Part shown: positions 16,214 to 23,653 of the stretch, in pieces
Position numbering within the stretch: position 1 is the first letter of the stretch
Layout of the letters: each line of letters opens with the position of its first letter
Source of the DNA: Stutzerimonas stutzeri
GTDB taxonomy: Bacteria > Pseudomonadota > Gammaproteobacteria > Pseudomonadales > Pseudomonadaceae
Length of the DNA stretch: 35,969 bases
Reading direction: 5' to 3'
NCBI GenBank assembly: GCA_002345575.1
Contig: DDVX01000001.1
Span: 1 to 35,969 of the forward strand
Position numbers and translations under genes: made by a program
Notes under the pieces: generated by a model
What the model was told of the DNA's origin: nothing
The model's input: the letters and a program-made list of their open reading frames with translations, nothing else
The model's database searches: none

Positions 16214-17335
16214 TCATGACCGCTCTCCGAGAATCACATCGGCGGCTCGCTGCGGCATGCTGTATAGATCGGCGCTGTCGGCATAGCGCAGTGCATTGCC
16301 ACCCCAGGCCACACGCTGCGCATCATCCTCAAGCATCTGCGCCAGCATGCGGTCCAGCGTGGATTGCTCGAACGGGCTGGGCACGACCCGACCGCAATCA
16401 GCATCCTGAATATAGTGGGCGTAGCCGCAGACATCGGTGACCAACACCGGTAGGCCGGCAACCAGTGCCTCCAGCAGTACGGTGCCGGTATTTTCGTTGT
16501 AGGCCGGATGGATCAGCAGGTCGGCCCCGAGCAGAAAGCGCGGAACATCGCTGCGCCCCTTGAGAAACTCAACCATGCTCGAAATGCCCAGCGTCTTGGC
16601 CTGCAGTTTGAAGGGTCTGGGGTCATCCTGGCCGATCACTAGCAGGCGCGTGCGCCGTTTCAATTCCCGCGGCAGCGCGGCAAGTGCCTTGAGGCTGCGA
16701 TCGACGCCCTTGGTCTTGAAGCCAGAGCCGATCTGCACCAGCAGCAAGTCGTCGGCGCCAAGCTCGAACTCCTCACGAAACTCTTCACGTATCTCTACCG
16801 CGTTGACCGGGGCGCGGCGGTCCTGGGCAATGCCCGGCGGCAGCAGGTGGAAGCGTTCAGCCTGGGTACTGTAATGCTTGACGAACAGCGGCTGCTGCAC
16901 CTCGGAAATCATCAATATCTCGGTCTCCGACTCGGGCGCGAACACCGCGCGCTCGTACTCGGCGAAGTGCTTGTAGCGGCCCCAGCGGCGATAGATCGGG
17001 TTACGCAGGGTTTGCGCCTTGTCCTCGAAGCAGGGGTCGGCAGCGTAGTAGACATCCAGCCCCGGCATCTTGTTGAAGCCCACCACGCGGTCAACCGGAC
17101 GTGCAGCGAGATCACGCTCGACCCAGGCGGTGAAGCGCTCGTTGCGGGTGTGGTTGAAGATGGCCTTGACGGGGGCGATCAGCACCTCGAAGCCATCCGG
17201 CACTTCGCCCTCCCAAATCATCGCGTAGACACGAATGCTGTGACCACGACGCTGGCACTCCTGCGCTATACGCATGAAGTCGCGCTGCAATCCGCCGAAG
17301 GGGAAGTACTTGTAGAGGATGAAGGCCAATTGCAT
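16214..17335 (-). CDS. waaG: LPS core glycosyltransferase WaaG (GT4)
   Basis: WaaG adds the first hexose-type sugar (glucose in enterics, a galactosamine-type residue in Pseudomonas) to heptose II at the cytoplasmic membrane surface. The 373-residue GT-B protein starts MQLAFILYKYFPFGGLQRD, the hallmark WaaG N-terminus with the glycine-rich acceptor loop. It has GSGFKTKGVDRSL near the middle and the donor-binding ENTGTVLLEALVAGLPVLV with both EX7E glutamates, then DVCGYAHYI. The start ATG at 17335 overlaps the waaC stop by one base (TGATG), typical of coupled translation. It precedes the REP-containing gap before waaP. The nucleotide-sugar donor cannot be read from sequence. Confidence 0.95.
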   Translation of the reverse strand: MQLAFILYKYFPFGGLQRDFMRIAQECQRRGHSIRVYAMIWEGEVPDGFEVLIAPVKAIFNHTRNERFTAWVERDLAARPVDRVVGFNKMPGLDVYYAADPCFEDKAQTLRNPIYRRWGRYKHFAEYERAVFAPESETEILMISEVQQPLFVKHYSTQAERFHLLPPGIAQDRRAPVNAVEIREEFREEFELGADDLLLVQIGSGFKTKGVDRSLKALAALPRELKRRTRLLVIGQDDPRPFKLQAKTLGISSMVEFLKGRSDVPRFLLGADLLIHPAYNENTGTVLLEALVAGLPVLVTDVCGYAHYIQDADCGRVVPSPFEQSTLDRMLAQMLEDDAQRVAWGGNALRYADSADLYSMPQRAADVILGERS

Positions 17336-18336
17336 CAGTTCGTCTCCGCTGACCGCAACAGGGCCTTGAGTTCATTGGCGACGCGCTCGGGAAGCAGGTC
17401 GTCGAAGCATGGAGTGTGGCGATCGCCCTTGCCGGCATTCGGGCCGGTGGCGCACAGGTGAACCTGCGAGCGGCCATAGGCGCCCACCCGTCCTGGCAGG
17501 GTCGGGCCGTACAGCGAGATGCTTGGCACATCCAGCGCGGCGGCCAGATGGCCCAGCCCGGTATCCACCGCCACACAGGCACGGGCACCGGCGACCACCT
17601 TGGCCACGCCGCCGAGGTTCAGCCGCGGCAATACCGAAGCACTGGCAATGCCATCGGCGATACGTTCGGCACGGGCTTTTTCCTCGGCGCTACCCCAGGG
17701 CAGGCGAATCGCCCAACCGAAAGCACTCATGCGCTCGGCCAGTTCGCGCCAGTAGGCTTCCGGCCAGTGCTTGCTGGGCCATGTCGTCCCGTGCAGGAAC
17801 AAAAGGTAAGGCTCCTCGCCAGGCGTTGCCAGCTGGTTGCGATCCAGACCGTAGTCGCCAATACCTGACGGCTGTTGATAGCCCAATGCCTGGGCGAACA
17901 ACTGGCGCACTCGCTCCAGCGCATGCTGCTCGCGGGGCACGGGGTAGCGCCGGTCATAGAAGCGCGCCGCCAAGGGCTCGCGCGCAGAGTCGCGGTCCAG
18001 GCCAGCCACCGGCGCTTTGACGTAACGGGTCAGCCAGGCGCTTTTCAGCAATCCCTGAGCGTCAATCACCAGGTCATAGCGGGTCTCGCGCAGACGCGCC
18101 TTGAAGCGCCGCCACTCACCGGAACGCAGGGTTTGCAGCAGATTCTTGCGCCAGCGGCGAATGGCCACAGGAATCACTTGGGCCACGGCCGGATGCCAGG
18201 CGGGAATCTCGGCGAAGCCCTCCTCGACAACCCAGTCGAACTGGATGCCAGGAATCGCCCGTTGCGCATCAGTCAGCGCCGGTAACGTATGCACGACATC
18301 GCCCAGCGACGAGGTCTTGATCAGCAGAACGCGCAC
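17335..18336 (-). CDS. waaC: LPS heptosyltransferase I WaaC (RfaC)
   Basis: WaaC transfers the first L-glycero-D-manno-heptose from ADP-heptose to Kdo of Kdo2-lipid A. The 333-residue GT9 protein begins MRVLLIKTSSLGDVVHTLPA, with the conserved SSLGDV and His-Thr-Leu-Pro of heptosyltransferases. The middle has LFLHGTTWPSKHWP, and the C-terminal donor site reads VAVDTGLGHLAAALDVPSIS then LYGPTLPGRVGAYG. The start is GTG at 18336, directly after the waaF stop with no gap, and the end overlaps waaG by one base. The DTGLGHLAAAL motif and the HGTTW motif separate it from WaaF, which lacks them. Confidence 0.96.
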   Translation of the reverse strand: MRVLLIKTSSLGDVVHTLPALTDAQRAIPGIQFDWVVEEGFAEIPAWHPAVAQVIPVAIRRWRKNLLQTLRSGEWRRFKARLRETRYDLVIDAQGLLKSAWLTRYVKAPVAGLDRDSAREPLAARFYDRRYPVPREQHALERVRQLFAQALGYQQPSGIGDYGLDRNQLATPGEEPYLLFLHGTTWPSKHWPEAYWRELAERMSAFGWAIRLPWGSAEEKARAERIADGIASASVLPRLNLGGVAKVVAGARACVAVDTGLGHLAAALDVPSISLYGPTLPGRVGAYGRSQVHLCATGPNAGKGDRHTPCFDDLLPERVANELKALLRSAETN

Positions 18337-19386
18337 TCAGTGCTCCAGCGGCAGCGGGTCGGCCAGCGGATCGCCAGCCAAGCGTTGCAGCGCATCCAAC
18401 ACTGGCTGCGGATGCAGGTCGCGCAGGCAATTGTAGTGGCCAAAGCGGCAAGTACGGTCGAAGCAGGGGCTGCACTCAAGCCCCAGGCGGACAATTTCCA
18501 CCTCGTCGGCCAGCGGCGGCGTGAACTGCGGCGAGGTCGAGCCATAGACCGCCACTAGCGGCCGGTTGAGCGAAGCCGCAACATGCATCAGGCCCGAGTC
18601 GTTGGACACCACCGCGGTGGCGCAGGACAGCAGGTCGATGGCCTCGGCCAGGCTGGTTTCGCCACAGAGGTTGGTCGCCTCTTCCTGCAGGCCCGGGATC
18701 AGCTCGGCGCGAATCGCCTCGCCCACCGGATGATCCTTCTTCGAGCCGAACAGCCAGACCTGCCAGCCGGCGCGAATCTTCGCCTCGGCCACAGCGGCAT
18801 AGTGCTCGGAAGGCCAGCGCTTGGATTCACCGAACTCGGCACCCGGGCAGAGCGCCAGCACCGGTCTATCCAGCTCCAGCCCGAATTTGGCGAGCGCAGC
18901 CGCGCGGCTGGTTTCATCGATCTGCAGACGCGGTTGCGGATATGGCTGGGGCAACTCGGCATCCGGCTCGAACGCCAACGCCATAAAACGCTCGATCATC
19001 AGCGGGTAGCGCTGCTTGTCGAGCTTGCGCATGTCGTTGAGCAAGCCGAAACGCATCTCGCCACGCCAGCCGGTGCGCTTGGGAACACCAGCGAAGAACG
19101 GCACCAGCGCCGACTTTAGCGAATTAGGCAGCAGGATCGCCTGCTCGTACTGACCACGCAGACCCAGTGCGACCCTGCGCCGGGTCGCCAGGTCGAGCAC
19201 GCCATGGCCGAGCGGAAAGCTCAGGGCCTGACGCACTTCGGGCATGCGTTCGAGGATCGGCCGGCTCCACTCGGGCGCCAGCACGTCGATCTGGCAGTTG
19301 GGATGGCGCTGTTTCAGGCAGACGAACAGCGTCTGCGCCATCACCATGTCGCCTACCCAACTGGGACCTACGATCAGAATATTCAT
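18337..19386 (-). CDS. waaF: LPS heptosyltransferase II WaaF (RfaF)
   Basis: WaaF adds the second heptose to heptose I from ADP-heptose. The 349-residue GT9 protein starts MNILIVGPSWVGDMVMAQTL, the WaaF hallmark, followed by LLPNSLKSALVPFFAGVPKR. It carries the CPGAEFGESKRWP donor loop, VVSNDSGLMHVAASLNRP, and the cysteine-rich segment CSPCFDRTCRFGHYNCL found in WaaF proteins. The start is ATG 19386. It is the first of the core genes in the leftward operon, 81 bases after ilvE, with a long hairpin between them that may reduce read-through or process the message. Confidence 0.97.
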   Translation of the reverse strand: MNILIVGPSWVGDMVMAQTLFVCLKQRHPNCQIDVLAPEWSRPILERMPEVRQALSFPLGHGVLDLATRRRVALGLRGQYEQAILLPNSLKSALVPFFAGVPKRTGWRGEMRFGLLNDMRKLDKQRYPLMIERFMALAFEPDAELPQPYPQPRLQIDETSRAAALAKFGLELDRPVLALCPGAEFGESKRWPSEHYAAVAEAKIRAGWQVWLFGSKKDHPVGEAIRAELIPGLQEEATNLCGETSLAEAIDLLSCATAVVSNDSGLMHVAASLNRPLVAVYGSTSPQFTPPLADEVEIVRLGLECSPCFDRTCRFGHYNCLRDLHPQPVLDALQRLAGDPLADPLPLEH

Positions 19387-19411
19387 AAGCTGGAAGCCAT
19401 AAGCATGAGGG

Positions 19412-19459
19412 CTGGAAGCGCGTGCCGGAACCTTCTCATCTCCGGCGCCTCGCTTCCAG
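19412..19459. repeat. Long hairpin between ilvE and waaF
   Basis: CTGGAAGCG (19412-19420) pairs with CGCTTCCAG (19451-19459), a perfect nine-base outer stem. Inside it GCCGGA (19424-19429) pairs with TCCGGC (19441-19446). There is no T-run on either side, so it is not a standard intrinsic terminator. It fills most of the 81-base ilvE-waaF gap and may be an attenuating or processing hairpin, or an unrecognised REP-like unit. Confidence 0.6.
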
Positions 19460-19467
19460 TCTCGGGC

Positions 19468-20391
19468 TTACTTGACCAACGTTCGCCATTCGGCATGAGC
19501 ATCGGTCTTGCCGGTGACCAGGTCGAAGTAAGCTTTCTGCAATTTCTCGGTGATCGGACCACGGCGACCGATGCCAATCTGGCGGCCGTCGAGCTCGCGA
19601 ATCGGGGTCACTTCCGCGGCGGTGCCGGTGAAGAAGGCCTCGTCGGCGATATAGACCTCGTCGCGGGTGATGCGCTTCTCGACGATCTCGATGCCTTGCT
19701 CACGAGCCAGCGTCAGCACGGTGCCACGGGTGATGCCGTTCAGGCATGCGGTGACTTCCGGAGTGTAGATCACGCCATCCTTGATGATGAACACGTTCTC
19801 GCCCGAACCCTCAGCGACGTAGCCTTCCGGATCGAGCAGCAGCGCTTCGTCGGCACCGGCGGAGACCGCTTCCTGCAGTGCCAGCATCGAGTTGACGTAG
19901 CTGCCGCTGGACTTGGCGCGGGTCATGGTGATGTTGACGTGGTGGCGGGTAAAGGAGCTGGTGCGAATCTTGATGCCTTTCTCCAGCGCTTCTTCGCCCA
20001 TGTAGGCGCCCCAGTGCCAGGCTGCCACGACCACATGCACTTTCAGGTTGTCGGCGCGGATACCCATGCCTTCCGACCCGTAGAACACCAGCGGACGGAC
20101 ATAAGCCGTCTCAAGGTTGTTCTCACGCACCGCGGCGCGGGTCGCCTCGTTGATCTCTTCCTTGGTGTAAGGAATCTTCATGCCCATGATATGGGCGGAA
20201 TCGAACAGACGGTCAGTGTGTGCCTGTAGACGGAAGATCGCCGTGCCTTGCGGCGTGTTGTAGGCGCGCACGCCCTCGAAGACACCCATGCCGTAGTGCA
20301 GGCTGTGGGTCAGCACATGTGTGGTCGCGTTACGCCATTCGACCAGTTCGCCGTCATACCAGATCACGCCATCACGATCGGCCATCGACAT
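19468..20391 (-). CDS. ilvE: Branched-chain amino acid aminotransferase IlvE
   Basis: This PLP enzyme makes or degrades leucine, isoleucine and valine by transamination with glutamate/2-oxoglutarate. The 307-residue length equals the Pseudomonas protein, which it matches almost throughout. Visible marks are LHYGMGVFEGVRAY near the N-terminus, MTRAKSSGSYVNSMLALQEA (Lys of RAKSSGSY is the PLP lysine), EGYVAEGSGENVFIIKDG and DEAFFTGTAAEVTPI. ATG at 20391 is preceded by GAGGTGG. It lies 45 bases after glnE and ahead of the waaF hairpin; the ilvE-waaF neighbourhood is conserved in Pseudomonas although ilvE has no LPS role. Confidence 0.97.
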   Translation of the reverse strand: MSMADRDGVIWYDGELVEWRNATTHVLTHSLHYGMGVFEGVRAYNTPQGTAIFRLQAHTDRLFDSAHIMGMKIPYTKEEINEATRAAVRENNLETAYVRPLVFYGSEGMGIRADNLKVHVVVAAWHWGAYMGEEALEKGIKIRTSSFTRHHVNITMTRAKSSGSYVNSMLALQEAVSAGADEALLLDPEGYVAEGSGENVFIIKDGVIYTPEVTACLNGITRGTVLTLAREQGIEIVEKRITRDEVYIADEAFFTGTAAEVTPIRELDGRQIGIGRRGPITEKLQKAYFDLVTGKTDAHAEWRTLVK

Positions 20392-20436
20392 TGGTTGCCA
20401 CCTCGGAATTCGATAAATGCTGTTGTCAGACGAGAA

Positions 20437-23382
20437 TCAGCTGAGCCCAAGCTCACGCCAGATGCGCATGACTGCGCGACGCTCATCATGAAATTGGTCC
20501 CCACTCACCACTTCAGGCAATTTTTGCAGTGATTGCCGGTGGGCTGCGCCACGGTAGGCCTTGTAGGCGTCCTGCAGCAGCCGAACCTCATCGCCGGTCA
20601 TCAACCCGGCCTGCTCCAACCCGTCGAGAATGCGGATGTTATCGGTATAGCGCAGCAGTTGCGGATGCTGGTGCGACCACGCCAGAGCCGCGTATTGCAC
20701 CATAAATTCGATATCCACGATACCACCGGCGTCTTGCTTGAGATTGAACTCGCCTTCAGGCTCGAACGCTCTGTCGGCCATGCCGGCCTGGGTTACGCGG
20801 GTGCCGAGGTTGTCGCGCATCTTCGCGCGCATGTCGCTGACCTCACTGCGCAACCGTTCAAGATCACGCCCACGCCCCAGCACAGCAGCGCGCACACGTT
20901 CGAAATCCTGCGCCAACTGCGGGCAGCCAACCAGCACCCGCGCACGCACCAACGCCTGGTGCTCCCAGGTCCAGGCCTCTTCGCTCTGGTAGCGTTCGAA
21001 GGCGCTCAGCGAGCCGACCAGCAGCCCCGAAGCACCGGAGGGCCGCAGGCGCATATCGACTTCATAGAGTTGACCGGAAGTGGTTTGGGCCGTCAGCAGA
21101 TGAATGATGCGCTGACCCAGGCGGGTAAAAAACTGCCCACCATCGATGGGTTTGACACCATCGGTCTCGGCATTGGAGTCGCCATCATGGATAAACACCA
21201 GATCCAGATCGGAGCCGTGACTCATCTCGATGCCGCCAACCTTGCCATAGCCCACGACGATAAAGGCCGGATCGCACAACTCGCCGTCGGCACGCCGCGG
21301 GCGACCGTGGCGCGCTACCGTGTGATGCCAGGCCAACGCCAACACCTCGTTGAGGATCGCCTCGGCGAGCCAGGTCAGATAGTCGCTGACTTTCATCAAC
21401 GGCAGCGTGCCAGCAAGCTCCGAAGCCGCCACGCGCAACCTGTGCGCCAGCTTGAAATTGCGCAGCGCTTCCATTTGCTGCTCCAGATCCTCTTCGGGGA
21501 TGCGTGCCAGGCGCTCGCGCAGCTCAGCTGCCAGCTCTGGCGCCTGCGGCGGGCGATACAGCCGCCCGGCATTGAGCAGCTCATCGAGCAACAACGGGAA
21601 ACGGGCGATCTGCTCGGCGATCCATGGGCTGCCTGCGCAGAGTTCCAGCAACCGCTGCAAGGCACCTGGGTTTTCCGTCAGCAGCACCAGATAGGCCGAA
21701 CGGCGCGCTACCGCTTCGATCAGCGGCAGTACACGTTCGAGCACGAGATCAGGGTCATCCTGCTCGACCGCCTGCGCCAGCAACCGAGGAATAAAAGCAT
21801 CCAGGCGCTCGCGCCCCAGCCTTTGCATGGTGCGTACCTGCTTCGCGCTGCGCAGCGCGGCAAGTCGCTGGCAGGCAGCCTGACCGTCATGAAACCCCGC
21901 TTCGGCCAACTGGAGGCTGGCGTATTCCTCGTCCCAGTCCTGCTCCCACAGCGGCAACCACTCACCGCCCACCAACTCTTCACCCTCGCCCAGCTCGTCC
22001 TCGTCGGGATCTGCAATCACCTGGCGGAAGTGCCAGTCAATCCGGCTGCGCCAGTACAGCAGGCGTTCATGGAAGGCGTCCCAGGTGTCGAAACCAAGCA
22101 TGAAGGCCACGCGGTCGCAGTCGATGCGACTGTCCGGCAGCATTTGTGTCTGACGGTCGTCGATGGCCTGCAGCGCATGCTCGGTGTAACGCAGAAACTC
22201 GTAGCCTTCGCGCAACTCATCGACCGCCGCGACGGGCAGGTAGCCTTGCCCGGCCAGGGTCGCCAAAACCTTGAGCAGCGGCCGCTGCTGCAGGCTCAGG
22301 TCGCGCCCGCCATGAATCAGCTGAAACGCCTGAGCGATGAATTCCACTTCACGAATGCCGCCAGAGCCCAGCTTAATGTTCGCCGCCACGCCCTTGCGCC
22401 GTACTTCCTGCTGGATCAGCTGCTTCATGCCGCGCAGCGCATCAATGGCAGAAAAATCCAGGTAACGGCGATAGACGAAGGGACGCAAAATATCGAGCAG
22501 CTCCCGACCGGCCTGCTGGTCGCCGCCGACCACTCGCGATTTGATCATCGCGTAGCGTTCCCAGTCGCGACCCTGGTCCTGGTAATACTGTTCCAGCGCA
22601 TTAAAGCTCATCACCAGCGCACCGGAGGACCCGTAGGGCCGCAAGCGCATGTCCACGCGGAAGACGAAGCCATCGACGGTTGGCGCATCCAGCGCCTTGA
22701 TCAGCCGCTGCCCGAGGCGGACGAAAAACTCCTGGTTATCCAACGAGCGACGCGCGCCAGTGGTTTCGCCGCCTTCCGGGTAGCCGAAGATCAGATCGAT
22801 ATCCGATGACAGGTTGAGTTCGTGGGCGCCCAACTTGCCCATGCCGAGGACAACCATCTGCTGCTGGCGGCCACTCCTGCGCCCGGTCGGCACGCCGAAT
22901 TGCTCGCAATGGCGCGCATAGAGCCAGCGATAGGCCAGATCGATGCAGGTATCGGCAAGGTCCGACAGGTCGGCACAGGTCTCGGCAAGATCAGCTTGGC
23001 GTGTCAGGTCGCGCCAGATGATTCGCACTTGCTGACGGTTGCGAAAACGCCTGAGCAGTGTTGCCAGGCTGGCTTCGTCGGCACAATCGGCCAGTAGCGC
23101 ATTCAGCGCCGTATGCATTTCGCCGGTGCGTAAACGTCGCTCGAGCAGCCCGGCGTCGGCCAGTTGCAGCAACATTTCCGGATCTCGGCTAACCTGTTCG
23201 GTGACAAAATCGCTGGCTGCACACACCCGCTCAAAGGCATCGCGCCGCTCGGCAGGCCAGGCAGTAAATTCATCCACGGCCTGCAGCGATGCATCGCGCG
23301 CCGCACTGAGGAACGACTCCTTGGCACGAGTGACCAATGGCAGTAGCGATGTCGGCAATGCAACCAATGATGGCAGACTCAT
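20437..23382 (-). CDS. glnE: Glutamine synthetase adenylyltransferase / adenylyl-removing enzyme GlnE
   Basis: GlnE attaches AMP to, and removes it from, glutamine synthetase subunits in response to PII and glutamine, so it controls nitrogen assimilation. The 981-residue protein has two nucleotidyltransferase domains. The N-terminal (deadenylylation) one has MGKLGAHELN then SSDIDLIF at 192-199. The C-terminal (adenylylation) one has GYGKVGGIEMSHGSDLDLVF around 708-730. Each is followed by a helical GlnD-PII-like region. The length fits the Pseudomonas protein. The start is ATG 23382. It is divergent from aceE across a 271-base region that holds two operator-like palindromes, so shared control is possible. 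The ilvE start is 45 bases downstream, suggesting co-transcription. Confidence 0.97.
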   Translation of the reverse strand: MSLPSLVALPTSLLPLVTRAKESFLSAARDASLQAVDEFTAWPAERRDAFERVCAASDFVTEQVSRDPEMLLQLADAGLLERRLRTGEMHTALNALLADCADEASLATLLRRFRNRQQVRIIWRDLTRQADLAETCADLSDLADTCIDLAYRWLYARHCEQFGVPTGRRSGRQQQMVVLGMGKLGAHELNLSSDIDLIFGYPEGGETTGARRSLDNQEFFVRLGQRLIKALDAPTVDGFVFRVDMRLRPYGSSGALVMSFNALEQYYQDQGRDWERYAMIKSRVVGGDQQAGRELLDILRPFVYRRYLDFSAIDALRGMKQLIQQEVRRKGVAANIKLGSGGIREVEFIAQAFQLIHGGRDLSLQQRPLLKVLATLAGQGYLPVAAVDELREGYEFLRYTEHALQAIDDRQTQMLPDSRIDCDRVAFMLGFDTWDAFHERLLYWRSRIDWHFRQVIADPDEDELGEGEELVGGEWLPLWEQDWDEEYASLQLAEAGFHDGQAACQRLAALRSAKQVRTMQRLGRERLDAFIPRLLAQAVEQDDPDLVLERVLPLIEAVARRSAYLVLLTENPGALQRLLELCAGSPWIAEQIARFPLLLDELLNAGRLYRPPQAPELAAELRERLARIPEEDLEQQMEALRNFKLAHRLRVAASELAGTLPLMKVSDYLTWLAEAILNEVLALAWHHTVARHGRPRRADGELCDPAFIVVGYGKVGGIEMSHGSDLDLVFIHDGDSNAETDGVKPIDGGQFFTRLGQRIIHLLTAQTTSGQLYEVDMRLRPSGASGLLVGSLSAFERYQSEEAWTWEHQALVRARVLVGCPQLAQDFERVRAAVLGRGRDLERLRSEVSDMRAKMRDNLGTRVTQAGMADRAFEPEGEFNLKQDAGGIVDIEFMVQYAALAWSHQHPQLLRYTDNIRILDGLEQAGLMTGDEVRLLQDAYKAYRGAAHRQSLQKLPEVVSGDQFHDERRAVMRIWRELGLS

Positions 23383-23476
23383 ATAGGATCCTTAGTGCCG
23401 AAACGGCTGCGCGCAGCGCAAACACCGAGGCTTGAGCCTTGGCGCTGATGTCAGCCGGACAGGCCGAGTCGCCGAT

Positions 23477-23493
23477 TTGTAGTTTTACTACGA
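23477..23493. promoter_or_regulatory. HexR-like operator 1 upstream of aceE
   Basis: TTGTAGTTTTACTACGA contains a perfect GTAGT-TTT-ACTAC palindrome. It strongly resembles site 2 (23528-23544) and the TGTAGT/TGTAAT-type sites I recall for HexR, the RpiR-family repressor that senses KDPG. It lies about 160 bases before the aceE start and also upstream of divergent glnE. The palindrome is seen directly; the regulator is inferred. Confidence 0.55.
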
Positions 23494-23527
23494 AAGAATG
23501 TTGCAGGGGGCTGAAATAAGCGTTGTT

Positions 23528-23544
23528 TTGTAGTAAAACTACAG
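23528..23544. promoter_or_regulatory. HexR-like operator 2 upstream of aceE
   Basis: TTGTAGTAAAACTACAG contains GTAGT-AAA-ACTAC, matching site 1 except for the central three bases. The centres of the two sites are 51 bases apart, close to five helical turns, so bound proteins would face the same side of the DNA. It lies about 110 bases before the aceE start. Identity of the regulator as HexR is inferred from motif shape. Confidence 0.55.
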
Positions 23545-23653
23545 ACACCGGCTCTACCCCCGGAACAATCCAAGAACATATACGCGTCGGCTCACGAAGC
23601 CGGCAGCGCAGTAGGCAACCGATTCTGGAAGCCTTTCCGCCCTGGAGCAAGCC

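Noticed and set aside
20533..22809. 758-residue open frame on the plus strand inside glnE
   Set aside because: It is the opposite-strand shadow of a GC-rich gene; no ribosome site or recognisable domain, and glnE is certain.
23501..23529. Possible sigma-70 promoter for aceE (TTGCAG with a weak -10)
   Set aside because: The -10 match is poor, so I could not place a start site with any confidence.
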